A stretch of DNA of 64,000 nt from Vibrio crassostreae (lineage in GTDB: Bacteria > Pseudomonadota > Gammaproteobacteria > Enterobacterales > Vibrionaceae): the NCBI RefSeq assembly GCF_024347415.1, contig NZ_AP025477.1, positions 1,736,001-1,800,000 of the forward strand, read 5' to 3'. Under the pieces are notes generated by a model. The model did not search any database and was not told where the DNA came from. It was given only the letters and a program-made list of their open reading frames with translations. This document shows, piece by piece, positions 26,901 through 34,709 of this stretch. The position numbers and the translations under genes were made by a program. Within the stretch, counting starts at the first letter, position 1. Every line of letters begins with the position of its first letter.

Positions 26901-26925
26901 AAGGGCGCTTTATGCGCCCTTTATT
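26901..26925. terminator. Terminator between convergent GH94 and epimerase genes
   Basis: AAGGGCGC (26901-26908) pairs with GCGCCCTT (26914-26921), with a short T run on the plus strand. Confidence 0.75.
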
Positions 26926-26952
26926 GCTTTTTGGTTTCTCTTTAGTGTTGTT

Positions 26953-27900
26953 TTATTTTGGTTGATAGCTGGCCTGGCATTGCCAATTGAAGGTTTGAGA
27001 CTGGTTCGGGCTAAGCGTCAGTAAGCCAATTTGGTTATTGAATGCATCTGCAGGGCAAGTCATTGGTTCTATTGCAATGCTTTGCTCGCTAGCCGGCGTG
27101 TACAGCTGAACGAATGGGTAGCTTGCATCTTGTTGATAGTGAATCGCAGCTGATGAATCTGAGCGCGTCAAAGTCAGTTGGTTGGTTGTTTTCGAATCAA
27201 ATTCAAAGCAGTGATTTAGGCTTTGACTGGTCAGGGAGTCACCTAAAGACAAACGGTCAAAAACCTGTTTTTCACCATTGGGTAGGTCGTTCTCATGTAC
27301 GACCTCAGCGCAAGGCGACATAGTCAATTCACACTGTTCTAGGTCATTGCCGAGCGAGAAATAAGGGTGCCAAGCATCACCGAATGGGAAGGCGAAATCA
27401 CCACAATTAGAGACAGTTGTTGAGCAAGAGAGCTTACCCGTTGTGTCGATAGTGAAGGTGACTTCAAGGTTAAAAGCGAACGGGAAAGCAGGGTGCAAAG
27501 ATGATGTCTGATATTGCAGCGTCACACTGGCTGATTTTTCATTGGCTGCGCTGTTTTTGATTGAAAAAGGTTGGTTGTAGAGCAAGCCATGTACGGCGTG
27601 ATCAGACCAAGGGAAGTTAGCTGGGAGTTGATGGTTTTGGTTGTCGAAACTGTAGCGACCTAAGTTTAAACGGTTTGGAAAAGGAAATAATTTAGCACTG
27701 CGGGAAAAGAACGGATGTTGGTTGATCAGTTCATCATAATTCTGATAGCCACAAATAAAAGAGAATGGACTGTTATTTACAATGTATTTATTTAAAACAG
27801 CACCAAACCCATTGATTATTTGAAGTTCTATACCATGCTGCTGATTTATTAATGTGACAGAGTCAATATTTCCAAATTTTTCATTTATAATTTTAAACAT
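26953..27900 (-). CDS. Aldose 1-epimerase family protein
   Basis: A 315-residue galactose mutarotase-like protein. It has the two active-site histidine contexts, 'HAVHGLLYNQPF' and 'GDAWHPYFSLG', and the catalytic Glu region 'SIAIEPMTCPADAFNN'. Aldose epimerases interconvert alpha and beta anomers, useful where phosphorylase and glucosidase release different anomers. The start MFKIINEK (27900) has GGAG upstream; a start at 27966 would overlap the divergent gene. It is alone on the minus strand inside the glycoside locus. Its 5' part is AT-rich like the start of the divergent GH116 gene. Confidence 0.85.
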   Translation of the reverse strand: MFKIINEKFGNIDSVTLINQQHGIELQIINGFGAVLNKYIVNNSPFSFICGYQNYDELINQHPFFSRSAKLFPFPNRLNLGRYSFDNQNHQLPANFPWSDHAVHGLLYNQPFSIKNSAANEKSASVTLQYQTSSLHPAFPFAFNLEVTFTIDTTGKLSCSTTVSNCGDFAFPFGDAWHPYFSLGNDLEQCELTMSPCAEVVHENDLPNGEKQVFDRLSLGDSLTSQSLNHCFEFDSKTTNQLTLTRSDSSAAIHYQQDASYPFVQLYTPASEQSIAIEPMTCPADAFNNQIGLLTLSPNQSQTFNWQCQASYQPK

Positions 27901-27964
27901 GTTGATGTCTCCATTTTTGAAAGATATTAACAAGAAGAAAAAAATATTCAATGGCGGTTTTAAC

Positions 27965-30900
27965 ATGAATAATAAAATTCCATATTCAAGCTATTCAGGA
28001 AATTCAGAACACTTGTGTAAAAAGGGCGACGCAGTTGAATTTATTCAACCTTGGTACACGCCAATTTCTACGACACCAGAAAATACAGGTATGGCGATCG
28101 GTGGTATCGGTAATACTTTTACATTGACGCCAAATGGTAACACGCCAAACTTCAGCTTTATTCCAGGAATATTTGTCGACTGTTCAGAACAAGTTATTAA
28201 TTTTAATGATTTTTATGCGTCAGTGATGGATGTGCCGACCATTGAAGCGCTTCAGGTTGTTAACGAGCAAGAGCTTAGTGTTCATCTGAATTTTTACCCA
28301 GCGCTATTCGATGGAAAGAAGATAGATAAAGAAAACATTTCGAATGCGATTAACCTCATTCGTGCTGCATTAGAAAATGGTAATTTCTATAAAGAAAATA
28401 AAGATAATTTTATAAAGTGGAATGTCGAATTTTCTAATAAGACTCAATTATTAATAGAATCAGATTCATCGTCGATTGATTGTCAATTATATGTAGCCTT
28501 AGATTTCTTTAATGGTTTGTTAATAAATGATACAACGAGACAGCTATCACTAACTGCGGGAAATAATAGTGATATAGAAAGTGTTAATGGTAGCGATATC
28601 GAATATAAGGCTTTATATCCATTAGCTGAATATAAATATAATAGTTTTGATGGTATTAATATAAAGCGAAAGGTAGTCTCGCCGATCGTTAAAGAGGATA
28701 AGCGCCTCTGTTCTATGCCGATGCACTGGAACCACTTCCAGATTACTAATGAATCACAGCAAACACGCGTGATTACTCTTGCTCAACCTCTACAAAACTT
28801 GATTGGTTCAACCTACCGAAAAGGTCGTGATGGGATTCAAGATTCGGCGTGTACCTTATCTCAAAACCCGATTGCTCAGCAGCATAAAGCGGTGAAGGTT
28901 AATGATGAAAGCCACAGTTTTACTGGTGTTCAGCTCACTAGTCAGTCCCCTTATCAAAGTGACATTGAGGGTGAGGTGGTGTTTGGTGTTCAAGCCGAAA
29001 ACCGTTTGACTAAATCTGGCAAGGTATCGGTGTCTGTTAAGCCAACGCTTTATACTTCAAAAGTGACCCAGCAAACCGAGTTCGCACTGAAAACAGGCCG
29101 TACTAATACAGAATTCCAAACTGGGATCTACACTGGGCGCGAAGCATTGAGTGCATTGGTCGTGGTTCAGGTTGAGTTGGAGCCGGGCGAATCCGTTGAC
29201 CTGCGTTTCGCACAGGTGATGGCACACAGTAAAGTTATGCTCAATGGCTGGCATTCAGACAAGGCTTACACGCAATTCTACCCACAAGCAAAGCCTGCCT
29301 TACCGATGTTAGAAGATGTTTTGCCAAAGCTTGAGGTGATTGAGCAGAAGATTATTGAGCAACAGACCGCTTTCCTAGAGCAAGCTCAAAGCAAAATATC
29401 ACAGCCTGAATCAGCGCTGCGTTATGCGACGATGGCGATGAACTCACTGTCGTTTTTAGCCGAATCTACGGTATGGGATAAAGAAGATAAGTTCCTAGTG
29501 AAAGAGTGTGTTGATTACCCATTCTTTAACTCTCTGGATGTGTATTTTTACGGCTCGTTTTCACTGCTTTACTTGCTGCCGGAGCTTGATGGCTGCGTAA
29601 TGAAAGAGTTCTCAAAAGCGATTTTGGCTGAAGACTTTACTCAGCGCCGATACTGGGAATATGAAGCAACACCGAATGCCGAATTGATCGATGAGAAGTA
29701 CCAAGGCGTGCGTGCTATTCGAGGTGCGGTTATTCATGACTTGGGTAGCCCGTTCGACATCCAGCCTGACGCGTACAGCTGGCACAACGTGAAAGAGTGG
29801 AAGGACTTAGCACCGAAATACATTCTGATGGTGTACCGTCACTATCAAAACACACAAGATATTTCTGTAGTTAAAGAGTGCTGGCAGGCTGTGACTGAGA
29901 GCATCGATTTCTTATCGAACTTGGTCGCTGAGGGCGATGATTTACCGCTAACCCGAGGCACAGACGATACCTTCGATAACCTGGCTTCTCATGGTATTTC
30001 AATTTACTGCGCGAGCCTTTGGGTTGCTGGCCTGCAAGCGGCGAGCGAACTTGCGCAGTTGATGGGTGAAAACGATCTAGGCGCGGGTTATCTAGCACGT
30101 TCTAAAAAGGCATTAGCAACGGTTGAGCAAACCTTGTGGGATGAAAAAGAAGGCTACTACCATTTCTTCGTGACGCCAGTTCAAGCTAAGCATCTAACGG
30201 GCGAAGGCTACCAAAACCTGGAAACCTTAGGCCTGACTTTGACGGGTGAGGCGATTGCTGACAAGAATACGCTCAATGCCTATCTCAATGAGACAGATAC
30301 CTCCATCAACATCAGCAAGGTATCTCAAAGAGTCTCTAAGAAACGCTTACTGAGTGAGACCGCGCCTCAAGCCTTTACTCAAGAATATCTAGAACTAGTA
30401 CCAGATTCAGACAACAGCTTTGGTGATGCAATGCTTGCAGACAGCTATCTCAAGCTGATTGGTTTGGAGGGCATTTTCCCGCAAGAGCGTATTCAACGCG
30501 CATTGGACTATGTTTATAAACATAACTTTGAGATCAACAGCCCTAAGCTGGGTGTGGCGAATATGACATTGGTAGATGGTTCACCACATGAGGCTTTTCA
30601 GGCACAAGATGTGTGGATTGGTGTGCAATTTAGTGTCGCAATAGCGTTGAGTTTAGCGGGCAAATCGCAGCAAGCAGAAACATTGATGGACACCGTGTAT
30701 ACCGCGCTGTATGACTATTCAAAAATTCCATTTGCCGCGCCAGAAGGGTTCAATTGCTCAGTCTCATTTGATGAGAAAGATCTTTCAGAGTCTTTTAAAT
30801 TGTCACAAAATGATGCGAAAAAGTGGCTTACTGCACTTAAATTGCAAAAGTGTGTGCTGTCTGACGGTCGAGTTAGTCCTGACCTGACTAAAGACAGTGA

Positions 30901-31039
30901 TAAATTTGTTAGTATGTTGCAAGGCGAAATTTCAGCGAAACAAGCCATGATTCTTCACAAATGGCTACTGAGCACCGGGTTGAAATACACCGCAGGTCGT
31001 TATTTCAGACCGGGGATGATCTTCGCCTACATGTATTAA
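27965..31039 (+). CDS. GH116-like glycosidase (beta-glucosidase/beta-xylosidase/glucosylceramidase family)
   Basis: A large protein of 1024 residues resembling GH116. The N-terminal beta domain has 'NTGMAIGGIGNTFTLTPNG', matching the family's GG-G-T motif. The (alpha/alpha)6 barrel carries 'VKECVDYPFFNSLDVYFYGS', where Glu514 fits the nucleophile position, and 'TRGTDDTFDN', where Asp667 or Asp668 fits the acid/base. 'WKDLAPKYILMVYRHY' and 'ISIYCASLWVAGLQAA' also follow the family. It lacks a signal peptide, so it should be cytoplasmic. The first 230 or so codons are much more AT-rich than the rest. The start MNNKIPYSSY was chosen because upstream in-frame starts overlap the divergent gene; the ribosome binding site is weak (GGCGG). 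The substrate is unknown. Confidence 0.8.
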   Translation: MNNKIPYSSYSGNSEHLCKKGDAVEFIQPWYTPISTTPENTGMAIGGIGNTFTLTPNGNTPNFSFIPGIFVDCSEQVINFNDFYASVMDVPTIEALQVVNEQELSVHLNFYPALFDGKKIDKENISNAINLIRAALENGNFYKENKDNFIKWNVEFSNKTQLLIESDSSSIDCQLYVALDFFNGLLINDTTRQLSLTAGNNSDIESVNGSDIEYKALYPLAEYKYNSFDGINIKRKVVSPIVKEDKRLCSMPMHWNHFQITNESQQTRVITLAQPLQNLIGSTYRKGRDGIQDSACTLSQNPIAQQHKAVKVNDESHSFTGVQLTSQSPYQSDIEGEVVFGVQAENRLTKSGKVSVSVKPTLYTSKVTQQTEFALKTGRTNTEFQTGIYTGREALSALVVVQVELEPGESVDLRFAQVMAHSKVMLNGWHSDKAYTQFYPQAKPALPMLEDVLPKLEVIEQKIIEQQTAFLEQAQSKISQPESALRYATMAMNSLSFLAESTVWDKEDKFLVKECVDYPFFNSLDVYFYGSFSLLYLLPELDGCVMKEFSKAILAEDFTQRRYWEYEATPNAELIDEKYQGVRAIRGAVIHDLGSPFDIQPDAYSWHNVKEWKDLAPKYILMVYRHYQNTQDISVVKECWQAVTESIDFLSNLVAEGDDLPLTRGTDDTFDNLASHGISIYCASLWVAGLQAASELAQLMGENDLGAGYLARSKKALATVEQTLWDEKEGYYHFFVTPVQAKHLTGEGYQNLETLGLTLTGEAIADKNTLNAYLNETDTSINISKVSQRVSKKRLLSETAPQAFTQEYLELVPDSDNSFGDAMLADSYLKLIGLEGIFPQERIQRALDYVYKHNFEINSPKLGVANMTLVDGSPHEAFQAQDVWIGVQFSVAIALSLAGKSQQAETLMDTVYTALYDYSKIPFAAPEGFNCSVSFDEKDLSESFKLSQNDAKKWLTALKLQKCVLSDGRVSPDLTKDSDKFVSMLQGEISAKQAMILHKWLLSTGLKYTAGRYFRPGMIFAYMY

Positions 31040-31090
31040 CTTAATGATACGAGTTTCAACGAAAGCTGTGGTATGCAGGTTGAAATAGGT

Positions 31091-31110
31091 GGGGAGCTTT
31101 CGGGCTCCCC
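31091..31110 (+). terminator. Hairpin between the GH116 and LacI genes
   Basis: GGGGAGC (31091-31097) pairs with GCTCCCC (31104-31110). It is followed by AAATG rather than T, so it is probably an incomplete stop or an mRNA-end structure. Confidence 0.5.
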
Positions 31111-31136
31111 AAATGTCACGGGATTAGGGTATCGAG

Positions 31137-32150
31137 ATGCGCACTAAAACTAAAAAAACAACCGTATACGATGTAGCGAGACTCGCTGGTGTTTCCCCAA
31201 GCACGGTTTCTCGTTTTCTTAATCGAACCACTTATGTGTCGGATGATAAAAGCCAGAACATCGAGCAGGCCATCAAAGACACGGGCTACAAGCCCAATTT
31301 TCAGATGCAGGAGAATATCAATCGCCGTTCATTGACAATCGGTGTATTGGTGCAACACCCTGACAGCCCTTACACCAGTCGTATTCTCAACGACATGGAG
31401 AAAACTTTGATTGCTCAAGGTTACTCTTTGGTGATTGCGACAGGACATTGGCAGAAAAAACTGGAATTACATGCACTGGAGTATCTGGCGAAAAGTAATG
31501 TTGATGGCATGATCATTGTGACCGGAAGCGTGAGTAAAGAAGATATCGCCAAATATGCACAAGACATCCCGGTCGTGGCGGTAGGGTACGACATTATTGA
31601 TGACAACATCCGCACGCTCAACATCGATAATGTGCTGGGCGGCTACATGGCGACCCTGCACTTACTGCAACAAGGGCATGTGAATATCGCTCATATTAAA
31701 GGGCTTTCAAGTCAACCTGATGCGGGGAACCGCTTTGAAGGCTACAAGAAAGCGCTGCAAGAGGCGGGTATAAAAGTGATGCCAAAACTCGTCAAACAGG
31801 GTGACTTCAGTAGTGAATCTGGTTATGAGAAAACCGTTGAATTAATAGAGTCAAAGGTTCATTTTTCGGCTCTGTTCGCAGCCAATGACCAAACCGCTTA
31901 CGGGGCGATTAAGGCGCTCCATGACCACGGCTACAAAGTACCAGAAGATGTGTCGGTGATTGGCTTTGATGACTTGCCAACATCGAAGTATTTCACGCCA
32001 GCATTAACGACCTTGAGACAGCCGATTGAAGAGATTGGAGAGGTGTGTGCGCAGTCGATTTTAAACTTGCTGTCAGGCGAGAGGCATGAAGCGCGATTAC
32101 CACCGATTGATTTAATCGTCAGAGAGTCGACCAAGTCTTTGTATCGCTAG
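31137..32150 (+). CDS. Second LacI-family regulator of the glycoside locus
   Basis: A 337-residue LacI-type regulator. A basic N-terminus is followed by 'TVYDVARLAGVSPSTVSRFL' and a hinge ('KPNFQMQENINRRS'). The effector domain includes 'IGVLVQHPDSPYTSRILNDM', 'SALFAANDQTAYGAIKAL' and 'VSVIGFDDLPTSKYFTPALT'. The hinge lacks the usual 'A..L' order, so its DNA contact in the minor groove may differ. It follows the GH116 gene by 97 bases on the same strand, and probably controls that gene and the epimerase. No clear LacI-type operator is visible at the 64-base divergent gap. Confidence 0.9.
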   Translation: MRTKTKKTTVYDVARLAGVSPSTVSRFLNRTTYVSDDKSQNIEQAIKDTGYKPNFQMQENINRRSLTIGVLVQHPDSPYTSRILNDMEKTLIAQGYSLVIATGHWQKKLELHALEYLAKSNVDGMIIVTGSVSKEDIAKYAQDIPVVAVGYDIIDDNIRTLNIDNVLGGYMATLHLLQQGHVNIAHIKGLSSQPDAGNRFEGYKKALQEAGIKVMPKLVKQGDFSSESGYEKTVELIESKVHFSALFAANDQTAYGAIKALHDHGYKVPEDVSVIGFDDLPTSKYFTPALTTLRQPIEEIGEVCAQSILNLLSGERHEARLPPIDLIVRESTKSLYR

Positions 32151-32201
32151 GTTCCTATTTTTTAGTCGAGAGACTGGAGATTATTATCTTTCAGAAACGA
32201 A

Positions 32202-32225
32202 AAATGTCGCATCCATGCGACATTT
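32202..32225 (+). terminator. Terminator after the second LacI gene
   Basis: The 11-bp stem AAATGTCGCAT (32202-32212) with ATGCGACATTT (32215-32225) has a two-base loop. A CTCTTTT tract follows on the plus strand. Confidence 0.7.
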
Positions 32226-32333
32226 CTCTTTTGGCGGCCAAACCAGTTTTGCTATATCCATTCTAGAGTGCAATCCATTAGATGCTTTTTCAGAATGTAC
32301 TTATAAGACGCTGTTAATGTTGATTAGTTCCCT

Positions 32334-33962
32334 CTATGCGGCATTTTTTTTCGATTTATTTTCTAAGTCGAATGACGCTGCGATGAGTTTCTTGGTGTAG
32401 TCGTTTTTCGGCGCATTGAAAATCTCTTCTGCAGACCCTTCTTCCATCACTTCGCCCTTCTGCATCACCAGCACGCGATCCGACAGAGCTTTCACTACCG
32501 AGAGATCGTGGCTGATGAATAGGAAGCCGATATTGTGCTTAGCTTGAATGTCTTTCAGTAGGTCGATCACGGTCAGTTGTACTGAGCGATCGAGTGCCGA
32601 AGTTGGTTCATCCAGCAAAATGAAAGAAGGTTCAAGAATCAACGCGCGAGCAATCGCGATACGTTGTCTTTGTCCACCTGAGAATTCGTGCGGGTAGCGG
32701 TTAATTGAGTTTGGCTCCAAGCGAACCTCAATCAGTGCTTTGCGCGCTCTTTCTAAACGTTCTTGTTTTGACAAATGAGGTTGATGTACCGTTAAGCCTT
32801 CGGTGATGACTTCCCCAACCGTCATACGTGGTGACAAAGAACCATAAGGGTCTTGGAACACCATCTGAACATCTTTCTTAAGCTTATGGCGTTCTTTGTC
32901 GGTTAATAAACTGACATCTTGGCCTTTATAAACAATACGTCCGGTACTTGGCAGCAAGCCGATTAACGCTCGTCCCAGTGTTGATTTTCCTGATCCGGAT
33001 TCACCAACAATACCCAAGGTTTCGCCCTGTTTAAGGTTTAGCGAAATGCCTTTTACGGCTTCGAAGTACTGATTTTTGCTCTTGATAAAATGTGATTTAA
33101 CCAAGAATTGAACTCGGATGTCGTCCGCACACAATAGCTCTGGGGCTGATGCCTCAACAGGAACCTTAGCGCCTTTCGGAATCGAGTTAATCAGCATGCG
33201 TGTGTAGTCGTGTCTTGGGTTTTCGAATAAGGCTTGAGTCACCCCTTCTTCAACCAGTTCACCTTTACACATCACCAGAACACGGTCTGCAAAGTGTTTT
33301 ACTACGCCAAGGTCATGGGTGATAAATAAAATCGCCATGCCCATCTTGCTTTGAATCTCTTTGATAAGAGAAAGTACTTCCGCTTGAACGGTCACATCCA
33401 ATGCGGTGGTGGGTTCATCTGCAATCAGAATATCCGGTTCATTGATCAGTGCCATTGCGATCATGATGCGCTGTAACTGACCACCCGAAAATTCATGCGG
33501 GTACTTGGTGTAAGCCAGCTCTGGCATAGGTAAATGCACCAGATTGAAGAGCTCTAGTACACGCTGTTTTGCTTTTGATTTCGATACCTTTCGGTGACAC
33601 ATAATGGCTTCTGCCACTTGAGTGCCGACACGCAGGTATGGATTCAAAGATGTCATTGGCTCCTGAAAGATCATGCCGATTCTATCGCCACGAATCGACT
33701 GCATTTCTCGCTCAGTTTTGCCAAGAATCGATTGACCTTCAAACTCGATATCTGATTGTTGATCGATAATCGCGTTATCAGGCAGCAAACGCATCAGCGC
33801 GTTGGAAGAGACGGATTTACCTGAACCTGATTCACCAACAATGGCTAAGGTTTCGCTTGAGTTAAGGGTAAAGTTAATCTTTTTGACCGCATCAATGATT
33901 CCATCATTGGTTTTGAAACTTACGGAGAGGTTATTAACTTTAAGAATGGCCCGGTCCGACAT
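32334..33962 (-). CDS. Orphan double ATPase of a peptide-type ABC transporter (YejF-like)
   Basis: A 542-residue fusion of two ABC ATPase domains of the Opp/Dpp type, as in YejF. The first half has Walker A 'GESGSGKSVS', signature 'FSGGQLQRIMIAMAL' and Walker B 'DILIADEPTTALDV'. The second half has 'GESGSGKSTLG', 'FSGGQRQRIAIARAL' and 'FILLDEPTSALD'. Both sites look intact, and each half has the oligopeptide-type C-terminal extension. Normally YejF works with permeases YejB/YejE and binding protein YejA, but none are adjacent: the only operon partner is a small helical protein 12 bases upstream, behind a Fur-box-like site. Either the permeases are elsewhere or this ATPase has another use. Confidence 0.9.
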   Translation of the reverse strand: MSDRAILKVNNLSVSFKTNDGIIDAVKKINFTLNSSETLAIVGESGSGKSVSSNALMRLLPDNAIIDQQSDIEFEGQSILGKTEREMQSIRGDRIGMIFQEPMTSLNPYLRVGTQVAEAIMCHRKVSKSKAKQRVLELFNLVHLPMPELAYTKYPHEFSGGQLQRIMIAMALINEPDILIADEPTTALDVTVQAEVLSLIKEIQSKMGMAILFITHDLGVVKHFADRVLVMCKGELVEEGVTQALFENPRHDYTRMLINSIPKGAKVPVEASAPELLCADDIRVQFLVKSHFIKSKNQYFEAVKGISLNLKQGETLGIVGESGSGKSTLGRALIGLLPSTGRIVYKGQDVSLLTDKERHKLKKDVQMVFQDPYGSLSPRMTVGEVITEGLTVHQPHLSKQERLERARKALIEVRLEPNSINRYPHEFSGGQRQRIAIARALILEPSFILLDEPTSALDRSVQLTVIDLLKDIQAKHNIGFLFISHDLSVVKALSDRVLVMQKGEVMEEGSAEEIFNAPKNDYTKKLIAASFDLENKSKKNAA

Positions 33963-33974
33963 GATATATCCTTA

Positions 33975-34469
33975 TCAATTTAAGACATTAGGTGAAGATT
34001 GAACTTCTGACGTTGTTTTTAGTTGCCCAAAATGGTGATGAGCACGTTGAATTTGTTCTAGTTCGAGCATCCAATGCGAACTGCGCTGAGCACTGCAAAA
34101 AGCAATTAAGTGATTGAGCAGGTCTTCACTCTGCTTTTCCAATAGCCCATAGGTGCGTTGAATCAGATCAGTGCTTTCAAGCGAGATAAATTGCATCAGT
34201 GCATAAGATTGATTCAAGGTGTCGAAGGCTTGTTGGTGCTGCCCTAAACGGTTGAGAATCTCAGATTGAGCAACACTCGCATCTCTCAACCCGGCAAGCA
34301 GGCAGGCAAATTGGCAAGGCTTGATATCGCTTTGGTATGCTGCATCTTGTATGTGATGAGGAAGTGATGTTAGAACATCACCATACAGGCGCTGTGCTTC
34401 AGGCCAGTGACCTTGTTCCATTAACTGTTCAGCTTTTAGGTAGTGCATCCAGCATCGTTCAATTTCCAT
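33975..34469 (-). CDS. Small TPR-like helical protein upstream of the double ATPase
   Basis: A protein of about 164 residues, not recognised with certainty. The sequence is helical with a TPR-like beginning ('HYLKAEQLMEQGHWPEAQRL' and 'SEILNRLGQHQQAFDTLNQS'), four Cys, and no signal peptide or membrane segment. The ATG at 34469 has AGGA seven bases upstream; a GTG two codons earlier is too close to it. It precedes the YejF-like ATPase by 12 bases, so they form an operon. It may belong to one of the small Vibrio-specific DUF families; I could not decide which. Confidence 0.7.
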   Translation of the reverse strand: MEIERCWMHYLKAEQLMEQGHWPEAQRLYGDVLTSLPHHIQDAAYQSDIKPCQFACLLAGLRDASVAQSEILNRLGQHQQAFDTLNQSYALMQFISLESTDLIQRTYGLLEKQSEDLLNHLIAFCSAQRSSHWMLELEQIQRAHHHFGQLKTTSEVQSSPNVLN

Positions 34470-34501
34470 ATCCACATCCTCAATTTATAATATCTGAAAA
34501 T

Positions 34502-34520
34502 GTTAATGATATTTATTATC
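34502..34520. promoter_or_regulatory. Fur-box-like site upstream of the TPR/YejF-like operon
   Basis: GTTAATGATATTTATTATC matches the 19-bp Fur consensus (GATAATGATAATCATTATC) at 16 positions. It lies about 33 bases before the first start codon, where a bound repressor would block transcription. A second AT-rich stretch with TCATT follows at 34537-34540. This suggests iron control of the operon. Confidence 0.6.
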
Positions 34521-34605
34521 AATTGCAAATTAAAATCATTCACATGTTAAGTTGATGAATTAAATGACGGGCTATTCCTAAAAATGGCTTAAATTGTGTG
34601 TTATT

Positions 34606-34619
34606 TGTTCAGTTGAACA
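34606..34619. promoter_or_regulatory. Palindrome upstream of the Lon-like protease gene
   Basis: TGTTCAGTTGAACA has perfect 6-base arms around GT. It lies about 90 bases before the protease start. No known regulator could be assigned. Confidence 0.35.
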
Positions 34620-34709
34620 GCTGTGTAGCGTAAGTCACTAAATTTGTAGGAAATTACATCTACACTGATTTTATCTACACCTAAGTAATGAAGGACTAAG
34701 GAGGCGGCG

